Of a DNA stretch of 7,658 bases, positions 1-5,886 are shown in pieces. The position numbers and the translations under genes were made by a program. Under the pieces are notes generated by a model. The model was not told where the DNA came from and ran no database searches. It worked only from the letters and a program-made list of their open reading frames with translations. The number at the start of each line of letters is the position of its first letter. The first letter of the stretch is position 1. The DNA comes from Bacillota bacterium (GTDB lineage: Bacteria; Bacillota; Clostridia; Acetivibrionales; DSM-1351), in contig JAEZFR010000071.1 of the NCBI GenBank assembly GCA_023417285.1, forward strand, positions 1 through 7,658, given 5' to 3'.

Positions 1-1160
1 GCATAGTAGGATGCAACGGCAGGAAGAATCAGCAAAAATGCTATCATCTTGAGAATTCCATACGATGGCATTTGCGGCCATCCATTTATTATGTTAATAC
101 ATATAGCCCATACAAGCCCCAGTAGCCAACCCTTTGCAGCAAAGGACCGGAGTGGAATCCATGGTAGCAGTATTGGAGTAATAACACTTCCTACTACAAG
201 AGCTCCCACAAAAGCATAGAAATCTACCAACCCGAAGGGATTGATAACAAACAAATTTAACATAAACAGTATGCCAAATACAAACAATGCTATTTTGAAG
301 GTACTTATCAATTCTATAGGTGTTAGCACCAATCTATCAACAAAGGGGAACTTTACCCTTCTCATTTCAGGTGTTGCCTTCATTCCGGAACTAATATAAT
401 CCTTTATGTCACAAGCTCTGACAGGACCAAATTCTACTTTGAAACCAGTCTGTTTTGTAACCTCATGAGCACTGACACCGGGAGCACCCAGTTGCGGTAG
501 AATAATAGTTTTGTGTGCTACTAATTCATTAAGCCTTACTTTCTTTATTCGATTAATAAGTTCTTTGGTGCCAAACGTTCCCTTACCTGCTGCGCACCAT
601 ACATTGACCCCTTTTGTATCTAACACCATTATCCAAGCGTCCAAACCCTCCAGCTCTTTTCGCAGAGAGTCAAAGGTAAGCTTATAATTAGCAGTTACCA
701 GTACAGGGGATTTATCATTAGGATTGCCTATGGCATAAACACCCGGATTGATTTTATAATTCATTCTATTAATACCAAAGCGAACCTTTAATGTTCCGAA
801 TATATCGTTAACGACCAAATTGGTGCTTATCTGTGGTATTTTGCCTACCGAAGTATTTATTTCGTTTTTTATCCATTTGTTACGTAAATCATATTTTGTT
901 ACAGGCTCATTGGGCTTTACACCACAGCAGCATGAGCTTTGAGGTGCACTCTCCTTGCAGCCCGACATATTAGCTGTATTGTAACCTGCTGTATTAGCTG
1001 TATTGTAACCTACTGTATTAGCTGTATTGCAACATGCTGTATTAGATACATTAATCTTTTGCTGTGTATTGATGACACCTGCCTTAGGCCGAATTTTTAA
1101 CCTTGGGGCATTGGTATTCTTGGTGTCAACATTACTAGAGCTGGAATTATTACTGTCCAA
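1..1160 (-). CDS. hgcA: HgcA, mercury-methylating corrinoid membrane protein (partial, 3' end outside window)
   Basis: HgcA transfers a methyl group from its cobalamin to Hg(II) in anaerobes, working with the ferredoxin HgcB. The 386 visible residues hold three parts. Residues 1-100 are a Ser/Asn-rich N-terminal extension with cysteines at 43, 44, 68 and 77-79. Residues 100-275 are the CdhD-like corrinoid domain with the diagnostic cap-helix motif NVWCAAGK (186-193), where Cys189 is the expected lower axial cobalt ligand. The rest is a membrane domain with helices near 283-306, 311-334, 341-360 and 366-386, the last cut by the window edge. The cobalamin-binding subunit of the corrinoid iron-sulfur protein lacks this membrane domain. 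The start is TTG at 1160, chosen because a strong AGGAGG lies 8 bases upstream and no other in-frame start fits. The cap Cys is at 93 in the Pseudodesulfovibrio mercurii ND132 protein as I recall it, so this copy has roughly 95 extra N-terminal residues. hgcB would be expected beyond position 1. Not seen in the window: the last helix and the stop. Confidence 0.96.
   Translation of the reverse strand, partial: MDSNNSSSSNVDTKNTNAPRLKIRPKAGVINTQQKINVSNTACCNTANTVGYNTANTAGYNTANMSGCKESAPQSSCCCGVKPNEPVTKYDLRNKWIKNEINTSVGKIPQISTNLVVNDIFGTLKVRFGINRMNYKINPGVYAIGNPNDKSPVLVTANYKLTFDSLRKELEGLDAWIMVLDTKGVNVWCAAGKGTFGTKELINRIKKVRLNELVAHKTIILPQLGAPGVSAHEVTKQTGFKVEFGPVRACDIKDYISSGMKATPEMRRVKFPFVDRLVLTPIELISTFKIALFVFGILFMLNLFVINPFGLVDFYAFVGALVVGSVITPILLPWIPLRSFAAKGWLLGLVWAICINIINGWPQMPSYGILKMIAFLLILPAVASYY
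973..1044 (-). repeat. Three tandem 24-bp units inside hgcA
   Basis: Units at 973-996, 997-1020 and 1021-1044 are near-identical and in frame. Each encodes eight residues of the pattern N-T-(A/V)-x-x-N-T-A: NTACCNTA, NTVGYNTA and NTAGYNTA (residues 41-62 region). A degenerate piece of a further unit may follow at 1045-1056. The repeat lies in the N-terminal extension, outside the conserved corrinoid domain, so copy number can vary without breaking the frame. Confidence 0.9.
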
Positions 1161-1164
1161 AGTA

Positions 1165-1174
1165 CTCTCCTCCT
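1165..1174 (-). promoter_or_regulatory. Ribosome binding site that fixes the TTG start of hgcA
   Basis: On the minus strand the sequence is AGGAGGAGAG, a near-perfect Shine-Dalgarno match. The AGGAGG core sits 8 bases before the TTG at 1160-1158. The strong site offsets the weak start codon and is the reason for choosing this start. Confidence 0.85.
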
Positions 1175-1213
1175 ATTAGTCTTACTTTTCTTTGCTACCT
1201 GTCTATTGACATA

Positions 1214-1325
1214 TATTCCTTGTAATCGTGTATTGTTTTGCTATTCCTTGTACTCGTTTATTGTTTTGCTATTCCTTGTAATCGTGTATTGCTTTGCTAT
1301 TCCTTGTAATCGTCTATCGTCTTAC
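1214..1325. repeat. Four tandem 28-bp repeats between arsR and hgcA
   Basis: Units at 1214-1241, 1242-1269, 1270-1297 and 1298-1325 abut directly with a few substitutions each. They begin TATTCCTTGTAATCG on the plus strand. The same TATTCCTTGC start recurs at 1358-1367 across the end of arsR. A 28-bp period is not a multiple of three and the frames contain stops, so they are not coding. There are no spacers, so this is not a CRISPR array. They fall in the presumed arsR-hgcA transcript; on the minus strand each carries an AAGGAATA segment. Function unknown; a protein-binding array, an mRNA element or a neutral minisatellite are all possible. Confidence 0.88.
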
Positions 1326-1366
1326 TGGCTCCATGCTACGCCCTCTATAAGCCTTACTATTCCTTG

Positions 1367-1687
1367 CTAATGTTGTTCAGGATTCAGGTTATGGCATATG
1401 CATTCCTCAGAAGGCTTGCATATTTCACTTAAAACAGTACTTATCATCTCAAAGCTCTCGTTGTTTAGTGAATATTTCATCCATGAGCCATCTTTTCTGG
1501 CGGTAACTAATCCACTGTCAGTTAGTTGCTTCATATGATAGGACAGTGTCGGCTGTGTAAAATGAAAATACTCCAGTATATCACAGGCACACATTTCACC
1601 ACATGATAGCATTTCAACTATTTTGAGCCTTGTTTCATCTGCGAGTGACTTAAATATTGATACGTATTCTTCATAGTTTCTTTTCAT
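1367..1687 (-). CDS. arsR: ArsR/SmtB-family metal(loid)-responsive repressor
   Basis: This 106-residue winged-helix repressor has the usual family length. Typical features are FKSLADETRLKIVEML (12-27), the metal-site segment EMCACD with Cys33 and Cys35, and the recognition helix around TQPTLSYHMKQL (44-55). The CxC pair in the third helix is the classic ArsR inducer site for As(III)/Sb(III); Cys29 is a nearby third thiol. The tail has another CxC (Cys96, Cys98) plus Cys90, which could add to or alter metal choice. The ATG at 1687 has an AGAGGAT site (1696-1702) 8 bases upstream. It lies directly upstream of hgcA on the same strand with 206 bp between, and its promoter carries two operator-like palindromes, so autoregulation and control of hgcA are likely. 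In ND132, as I recall, an arsR-like gene is co-transcribed with hgcAB. The inducer here (arsenite, Hg(II) or another thiophilic ion) is not decided by the sequence. Confidence 0.93.
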   Translation of the reverse strand: MKRNYEEYVSIFKSLADETRLKIVEMLSCGEMCACDILEYFHFTQPTLSYHMKQLTDSGLVTARKDGSWMKYSLNNESFEMISTVLSEICKPSEECICHNLNPEQH

Positions 1688-1725
1688 AATATTTTATCCT
1701 CTAAAAATAAGAAAATATTCTAAAA

Positions 1726-1779
1726 TATAGACAAATCTCTATATGATTAGTATATAATCAATATAGAGATTTGTCTATA
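1726..1779. promoter_or_regulatory. Double palindromic operator of the ArsR repressor
   Basis: Two 19-bp arms, 1726-1744 and 1761-1779, are perfect inverted copies with a 16-base centre. Each arm also holds its own palindrome: TATAGACAAATCTCTATA at 1726-1743 and its reverse complement at 1762-1779, each with perfect six-base half-sites around a six-base core. The ACAAAT core inside a 14-bp dyad resembles known ArsR/SmtB (for example CzrA-type) operators. The right copy covers the -35 element and the left copy covers about +1 to +17, so a bound repressor would block the promoter from both sides. A smaller dyad, TGATTA/TAATCA (1744-1760), covers the -10. Binding by the neighbouring ArsR is inferred. 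When transcribed from upstream, the arms could also fold into a 19-bp hairpin followed by TTTTAGAATATTTT. Confidence 0.72.
1749..1777 (-). promoter_or_regulatory. Promoter for arsR (and probably hgcA)
   Basis: On the minus strand, TAGACA (1772-1777, five of six to the -35 consensus) is followed by exactly 17 bases and TATACT (1749-1754, five of six to the -10 consensus). Transcription would start near 1742, giving a leader of about 55 bases before the arsR ATG at 1687. The -35 lies inside the right operator copy. Confidence 0.7.
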
Positions 1780-1793
1780 CGTCATGCATATAT

Positions 1794-1870
1794 TCTATTT
1801 TGCATTCTATTTTGCTATGATACTTAATTCTATTTTTGATATTCTACTTATGCTACAATACTTATCTCTA
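1794..1870. repeat. Imperfect direct repeats of about 40 bp downstream of the lipoprotein gene
   Basis: On the minus strand the pattern AAGTAT..TAGCA..A.TAGAAT..CAAAA occurs twice with small insertions, and short AAATAGAAT elements recur. On the plus strand ATTCTATTTTGC is seen twice in a row at the left end. No coding frame or terminator is evident here. The repeats fill the gap between the lipoprotein stop and the arsR operator. Confidence 0.55.
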
Positions 1871-1873
1871 TTC

Positions 1874-3742
1874 TTAGTTTATAGCACTTCCATTTACATA
1901 TACCTTGTAGCCATTTGCCTCAATATTCTTCACATCTCCGCCGAATCCAGTAATATATGAATCTCCTGTCAAAATCCATTTACTGCTTCCGTCTAGCGTT
2001 ACCTTGATCGTACCTTTCGATTTGTCAGAATTTATAGAGCCATTGAGCACACTACCACTTTTCATTGTCATATCCAGTATTGATATATCATCCACTATGA
2101 TTTTACCTGTAAGTTTTTGATTAGTAGCAGTAAAAGTACATTTTCCTCCATTGCTGCCCTTTGTCCCCCATCCCCTAGAACTATCATTTCCAGAGACCCT
2201 TAACACAACATCATTTGCTGGGGTTAGAGCCACATTTTCCAAACCTATTGTACAGGTAGTATTTGTAACATATATCATGTCACCCTTTTTAGCAATTATC
2301 TTTCCGCCAGTCATAGTAAAGCTGGAATGTCCAACCTCTGCATCACCCGACATACTTTGATAAATCATAATGTTATGGATATTATCCGTTGAACTACCGC
2401 CTGACGAACTTGTCATATTGCCAGTAAGAGTGCAGTTTTTCAGCTCAACAGAGTTTTTGCCCTCAACTACAACTGCTTCTGAATTATTTGCTGTAAGCGT
2501 CGCACCAGAAACCTTAATATTTGCAGTACTGTATATCACAGGACTTCCAATACCATTGGTAACATAAGTGCCACCAGTAACCGTTACGTTTCCACCCCCG
2601 CGATCGCTCCTAATAGCAGCTGCTGAATTACCTTTTGTTATAACATCAAGGTTTTGAGCATTCATTGTGCCTCCGCCTGTTGTTTGAATCCCACCAGAAT
2701 TGTTTTGGGTAGTCCTAATAATACAATCAGAAATATTTACTGTAGTGCCTTTACCATAGCTAAAAACACCGTTCCCGTTAGCAACAGCAGTATTTATTTT
2801 AGAATTTTTAATAGTAGCAGCTGCTCCGTTTAGTACAAGTAATCCGGCATTCTGACCATAAAAGTCCCCATCTTCAGTATTAGAAGACTTGCCCTCTAGT
2901 TTATTTATAGTTACATTATCCAGAGTAACCGTTGTTCCATCTATTCTGAGTGAATTTTCATTATCATTTGTTGATGAATATGTCTTATTCGTTACTGTTT
3001 GTTCTGATTTAATTGTAGTTGCAGCTGTTCCGTTTGTTACCTTATCGCTGCCACCAAAACCTCCACCTGCATTTAAATTCTTAATAATAACTGAAGTAGC
3101 AGTATTATTAGCACCCATAGTCAACTCTAGTATAGACCCTTCTTTAATATCAGCAAGTGCTCCCTTTTGACTTCCCTGCATAAATTCTACCGTTATAGCC
3201 GTACTGTCACTTATAGTAAAGGTGATAGTTTCTTTACTCTCAGTGAAGGTGCTTTGCTTGCCCCCCTGCATTGTGGGTGGGGTACCACCTTTGCCATTAG
3301 CATCATTTGAACTAGACTTTGCAGGTGAGGTACCAGCTTTGCCCTTAGCACCATTTGAACCATCTGAATCAGGCTTAGCTGGCGGGGCTCCTACTCCATT
3401 TCCAGAGCTATCACCATTTGCATTATTACTATCTGGTTTTGCAGGTGGGCTACCACCATTGCCATTTGAACCATCTGAACTTGGCTTAGTAGGGGGAGCC
3501 CCCATTGCTCCTCCTGAGGTATTTTGTTGACTTCCATTTGGAGGCTGCATCTTCTGATTTGCAAGTGTACCAACAACTGCTGTTATTTCACTGCCCGATA
3601 TACTTGTTACCTTAACTATTATAGAATCTGAACCTTTACTGCTACTGGTTGACTCAGAAGAGCTACCACACCCTGTAACTCCTGAAAATACGATTGCAAC
3701 AACACATAGCAGACCTATAATCTTTGTAATTTTCATAAGCAT
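1874..3742 (-). CDS. Beta-helix surface lipoprotein with Pro/Gly/Asn-rich insert
   Basis: This protein of about 622 residues is exported and lipid-anchored: a Lys-led hydrophobic segment ends in the lipobox VTGC (Cys25), then a Ser-rich tether. A small beta domain (about 41-64 and 166-224, DUF5666-like in pattern) is split by a low-complexity insert with repeated GxPPxKPxS blocks. Residues about 240-600 show regular short strands and Asn/Gly turns of a right-handed parallel beta-helix, with landmarks NGVFSYGKGT, SGGIQTTGGGT and IRSDRGGG. Similar lipoproteins occur widely in Clostridia, often called carbohydrate-binding-domain or adhesin-like; the ligand is unknown and no catalytic site is visible. 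The ORF opens with a GTG at 3748, but that codon overlaps the Shine-Dalgarno AGGGAG (3748-3753). I chose ATG 3742 (5-base spacing); ATG 3736 is equally possible. It follows the DUF4405 gene by about 110 bp on the same strand, suggesting joint expression at the cell surface. Confidence 0.82.
   Translation of the reverse strand: MLMKITKIIGLLCVVAIVFSGVTGCGSSSESTSSSKGSDSIIVKVTSISGSEITAVVGTLANQKMQPPNGSQQNTSGGAMGAPPTKPSSDGSNGNGGSPPAKPDSNNANGDSSGNGVGAPPAKPDSDGSNGAKGKAGTSPAKSSSNDANGKGGTPPTMQGGKQSTFTESKETITFTISDSTAITVEFMQGSQKGALADIKEGSILELTMGANNTATSVIIKNLNAGGGFGGSDKVTNGTAATTIKSEQTVTNKTYSSTNDNENSLRIDGTTVTLDNVTINKLEGKSSNTEDGDFYGQNAGLLVLNGAAATIKNSKINTAVANGNGVFSYGKGTTVNISDCIIRTTQNNSGGIQTTGGGTMNAQNLDVITKGNSAAAIRSDRGGGNVTVTGGTYVTNGIGSPVIYSTANIKVSGATLTANNSEAVVVEGKNSVELKNCTLTGNMTSSSGGSSTDNIHNIMIYQSMSGDAEVGHSSFTMTGGKIIAKKGDMIYVTNTTCTIGLENVALTPANDVVLRVSGNDSSRGWGTKGSNGGKCTFTATNQKLTGKIIVDDISILDMTMKSGSVLNGSINSDKSKGTIKVTLDGSSKWILTGDSYITGFGGDVKNIEANGYKVYVNGSAIN
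3260..3502 (-). repeat. Degenerate tandem repeat coding for the low-complexity insert of the lipoprotein
   Basis: About four and a half units of 16-21 residues, each starting G-(A/S/T)-(P/S)-P-(A/T)-K-P/S and ending in Asn/Gly-rich sequence: for example GAPPTKPSSDGSNGNG, then a GSPPAKPDS unit, a GAPPAKPDSDGSNG unit and GTSPAKSSSNDANGKG. The unit lengths differ by whole codons. It is likely a flexible, extended loop inserted into a folded beta domain. Confidence 0.75.
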
Positions 3743-3802
3743 CATCACTCCCTGCTTCTATTGTATACCGTAATATTAATACATTAATGTGATTAACTGG
3801 TG

Positions 3803-3836
3803 GATTATATATGTATAAACTATTAATTATATAATC
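3803..3836. promoter_or_regulatory. AT-only inverted repeat between the DUF4405 and lipoprotein genes
   Basis: GATTATATA (3803-3811) and its exact reverse complement TATATAATC (3828-3836) are separated by 16 bases. The stem has almost no G or C and no T-run follows, so it is a poor terminator. It may contain promoter elements for the lipoprotein gene (several TATAAT-like strings) or a regulator site. No convincing -35/-10 pair was found. Confidence 0.35.
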
Positions 3837-3851
3837 AGCATTGGACATAAA

Positions 3852-5078
3852 TCAGTCAACTGTTTTTGTTGGCAACTTGCTATTTCTCTTTGAGAAACTT
3901 ACGATGTAATGAGTGCCCCCAACAAATAGTCCCATAATAGAAAGATATTCTAGTCCGTCTAAAACCTTATTATTTTCCAACGGCCCACCATCGCCCTTTG
4001 CCCTATACTCTCTGTCAAAGCTTCTGATATTATAATCTCCTTTACTATTGTTACTACCTTCATCTTCCTTCCCCTTAGAAGTGTTGTTATCTGCTGGTGC
4101 TTTGCCTCTTACAGATAGGTCGCTTCTTCCTTTAAAGGGTCCGTTTTTGAAACCATTTCCCCTATCATCCGAGTTAAAACTATCCGGTCTTCGCTTCATA
4201 TCCCTTTGTTCATCTATTCCATAATTTTGAGAGCTTGAGGATATTCCTTCAGATTGGCTCTTATCAGCACTTGGGTATTGCTCATAATACTGCTCAATAG
4301 CGTCTTGCTGGTACTGATTTCCCTTTGAACATCTTAGCGCCAATAGTGGGCACAATTTACCACAGCCATGGCATACCATATTATCCAAAAACTTTTCAAG
4401 AGTGGGAGTTTCCTCAGAGTTTGCATCTCCTGAAATCTGTGATGACTGCTTTTCGTTAGTATCCTCTTGAGCCTGTTGTTTTATAGCTTTTGCTCCTGTA
4501 TCAGTGTCAGGAGCTTTACCCTTTTCAAACGGTTCTTTAAGAAAATCAACTGCATTTGATGAGGCAAAACCCTTTATACCAGCTAGCATTATCACAACTG
4601 CAAGAACCCTGCACACAATCATTCTCACTTTACTATATGTGTTAATACCAAATATTCTCTTCATGGTATTAATGATCTGTTGCCAGTTAAGTCCGACATG
4701 AACAGATATCAGAATTAAAGATAATATGGATGCAAAATGATGCAAACTAGACCAAAATGCAAGATTTTTGGACTGAAACTGTGGAAAAATTTCTATCGAA
4801 ATCAGTATTCCACTAATAATAATAAATGTAACCAAGACTAATAATACCGCATCTATTACGTACTGAATTCTTACTGTTGCTGGAACTCTTCCTTCTTTTG
4901 AAAATATCTTTTTTGTAACTGCTACAATCCACTTACGATTTAAAAATTTATGTACAAAAAACAGCCCGAATACTACCAATCCCAATATTTCATGCCACTT
5001 TATACCTGTAATGAATGTACTCATAAGACATATAAATATTGCTGTCATTCCAATATTCAAAAATATATTCTTTTTCAT
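3852..5078 (-). CDS. DUF4405 membrane protein with extracytoplasmic four-cysteine motif
   Basis: This 408-residue protein has helices near 5-25, 28-47, 70-98, 107-133 and 150-171, a long hydrophilic stretch (172-375) and a last helix near 377-395. The first part matches the DUF4405 family, related in layout to cytochrome b561-type proteins. Histidines in or beside helices (His29, His43, His113, His114, His127) are candidate heme b ligands. By the positive-inside rule (NRKW and KRIF loops inside) the hydrophilic stretch is outside the cell. It contains CHGCGKLCPLLALRC (236-250), a C-x2-C-x3-C-x6-C motif that could bind a metal or Fe-S cluster or form disulfides, then a charged Ser/Lys/Asp/Gly-rich region. 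The ATG at 5078 has GAGG (5086-5089) 7 bases upstream. The lipoprotein gene follows on the same strand. A role in transmembrane electron transfer is inferred from the family, not shown. Confidence 0.8.
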   Translation of the reverse strand: MKKNIFLNIGMTAIFICLMSTFITGIKWHEILGLVVFGLFFVHKFLNRKWIVAVTKKIFSKEGRVPATVRIQYVIDAVLLVLVTFIIISGILISIEIFPQFQSKNLAFWSSLHHFASILSLILISVHVGLNWQQIINTMKRIFGINTYSKVRMIVCRVLAVVIMLAGIKGFASSNAVDFLKEPFEKGKAPDTDTGAKAIKQQAQEDTNEKQSSQISGDANSEETPTLEKFLDNMVCHGCGKLCPLLALRCSKGNQYQQDAIEQYYEQYPSADKSQSEGISSSSQNYGIDEQRDMKRRPDSFNSDDRGNGFKNGPFKGRSDLSVRGKAPADNNTSKGKEDEGSNNSKGDYNIRSFDREYRAKGDGGPLENNKVLDGLEYLSIMGLFVGGTHYIVSFSKRNSKLPTKTVD

Positions 5079-5111
5079 AGTCTAGCCTCTTTTCAAAATA
5101 TGTACTCATTC

Positions 5112-5141
5112 ACTATAAATATTATAAAAAACAAATCTGAA
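5112..5141 (-). promoter_or_regulatory. Possible promoter for the DUF4405 gene
   Basis: On the minus strand TTCAGA (5136-5141) is followed by 18 bases and TATAGT (5112-5117). A perfect TATAAT at 5121-5126 lies nearby but lacks a -35 partner. The -35 is weak, so the exact promoter is uncertain. Confidence 0.35.
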
Positions 5142-5153
5142 CTTTATTTGTCT
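5131..5153. promoter_or_regulatory. ArsR-box-like half-sites upstream of the DUF4405 gene
   Basis: ACAAATCT (5131-5138) and ATTTGTCT (5146-5153) face each other across seven bases. Both eight-base strings also occur in the arsR operator (1731-1738 and 1769-1776). The outer TATAGA/TCTATA half-sites are not conserved, and the spacing differs, so this is only a weak candidate for a second binding site of the same repressor. Confidence 0.3.
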
Positions 5154-5203
5154 TAATTATGATTTTTTTGTGAAGATTATTAAACTAAAAAGTAACAACC
5201 TTT

Positions 5204-5232
5204 TTGACATAACACCTTTATAGCTATAAAAT
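5204..5232 (+). promoter_or_regulatory. Promoter for the membrane-anchored HEAT-like gene
   Basis: A perfect TTGACA (5204-5209) is followed by 17 bases and TAAAAT (5227-5232, five of six to consensus). The start codon is at 5276 with AAAGGAG (5263-5269) 6 bases before it, leaving a short leader. Confidence 0.7.
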
Positions 5233-5275
5233 ATAATTAAGAGTACAAAATAACAATGATTAAAAGGAGAGTACT

Positions 5276-5884
5276 ATGTTATTTAGCTATAAAAAAACTT
5301 GGTTACCAGTAATAATAGTAGTAGTTATTTGCGCTATAGCTATTTCAATTGTTGTTCTAAACACTCTTAAAGATGATACAGTAGATGGCCCAGGTCAGCA
5401 GACATCAGCAGTTTCAACGTCACAGCAAAATACTCAGCCAGGAGGGTCAACGGATACATCCAAAGATAACTCTGGTGATACGAGTGCCTCAGCTGCCACA
5501 AATTCCACTGAGCAGGACAAAGGATCTGATGATTTGTCAGGTAAAGACGTACCTGAAGACGTAAAGTTTTATATGGACAAGCTTAGCGATAAAAGCTATA
5601 CAAAACTATACGGAGATGGTTATACATGGTATACAGCGGCAGAAGAGCTTGGCCTTATAGGGAAACCTGCTATACCCTCACTCATTGAGCGCATTGAAAC
5701 CAAGGATGACTATGAGCGTGCTTTGGTGTTTTATGCTCTCTTATTAGCTACCCAAAATGAAAATGTAGCGTCTATTACAAACGGAGAATATATAGAGGTA
5801 AACCTGGATTTTGACACCACTCAACACGCTGCCATGAAGGAAAAGTGTTTGGCATGGTGGGATAAGTACAAAGATAAATTTTAA
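5276..5884 (+). CDS. Membrane-anchored extracytoplasmic protein with HEAT-like C-terminal domain
   Basis: I do not recognise a named family for this 202-residue protein. It has a Lys-flanked N-terminal membrane helix (about 10-30) with no lipobox or clear cleavage site, so it is probably anchored with the rest outside. Residues 32-90 are a Ser/Thr/Gln/Asp-rich tether. Residues 92-202 form a compact, mostly helical domain. Within it, AAEELGLIGKPAIPSLIERI (121-140), followed by DDYERALVFYALLLA, has the paired-helix pattern of a HEAT repeat, as in proteins that bind partners rather than catalyse. It is the only plus-strand gene, divergent from the DUF4405 gene and convergent with cbiM, and has its own strong promoter and ribosome binding site. 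Its function is unknown; a scaffold or binding role at the cell envelope is a guess. Confidence 0.8.
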   Translation: MLFSYKKTWLPVIIVVVICAIAISIVVLNTLKDDTVDGPGQQTSAVSTSQQNTQPGGSTDTSKDNSGDTSASAATNSTEQDKGSDDLSGKDVPEDVKFYMDKLSDKSYTKLYGDGYTWYTAAEELGLIGKPAIPSLIERIETKDDYERALVFYALLLATQNENVASITNGEYIEVNLDFDTTQHAAMKEKCLAWWDKYKDKF

Positions 5885-5886
5885 TT

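Noticed and set aside
1214..1325. 28-bp repeats as a CRISPR array
   Set aside because: The units abut directly with no spacers, and no cas gene is in the window.
1728..1758. A plus-strand promoter in the arsR operator (TAGACA, 19 bases, TATAAT)
   Set aside because: It arises from the symmetry of the inverted repeat, has a long spacer, and no plus-strand gene follows for more than 3 kb. Antisense transcription cannot be excluded.
2151..3530. Plus-strand open frames at 2151-2360, 2370-2567, 2889-3170 and 3222-3530
   Set aside because: All lie opposite the beta-helix lipoprotein gene, have no ribosome binding sites, and their hydrophobic or Pro-rich composition is what the reverse complement of its Ser/Thr/Asn/Gly repeats would give.
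3746..3748. GTG start for the lipoprotein gene
   Set aside because: It overlaps the Shine-Dalgarno sequence AGGGAG at 3748-3753, so initiation must be at one of the ATGs downstream (3742 or 3736).
3391..3848. Minus-strand frames at 3391-3576 and 3663-3848
   Set aside because: They are shifted frames over the lipoprotein's repeat and signal-peptide coding regions, and have no family-like sequence.
4504..5156. Plus-strand frames at 4504-4701 and 4950-5156
   Set aside because: Antisense to the DUF4405 gene and its upstream region; no ribosome binding site and no recognisable protein.
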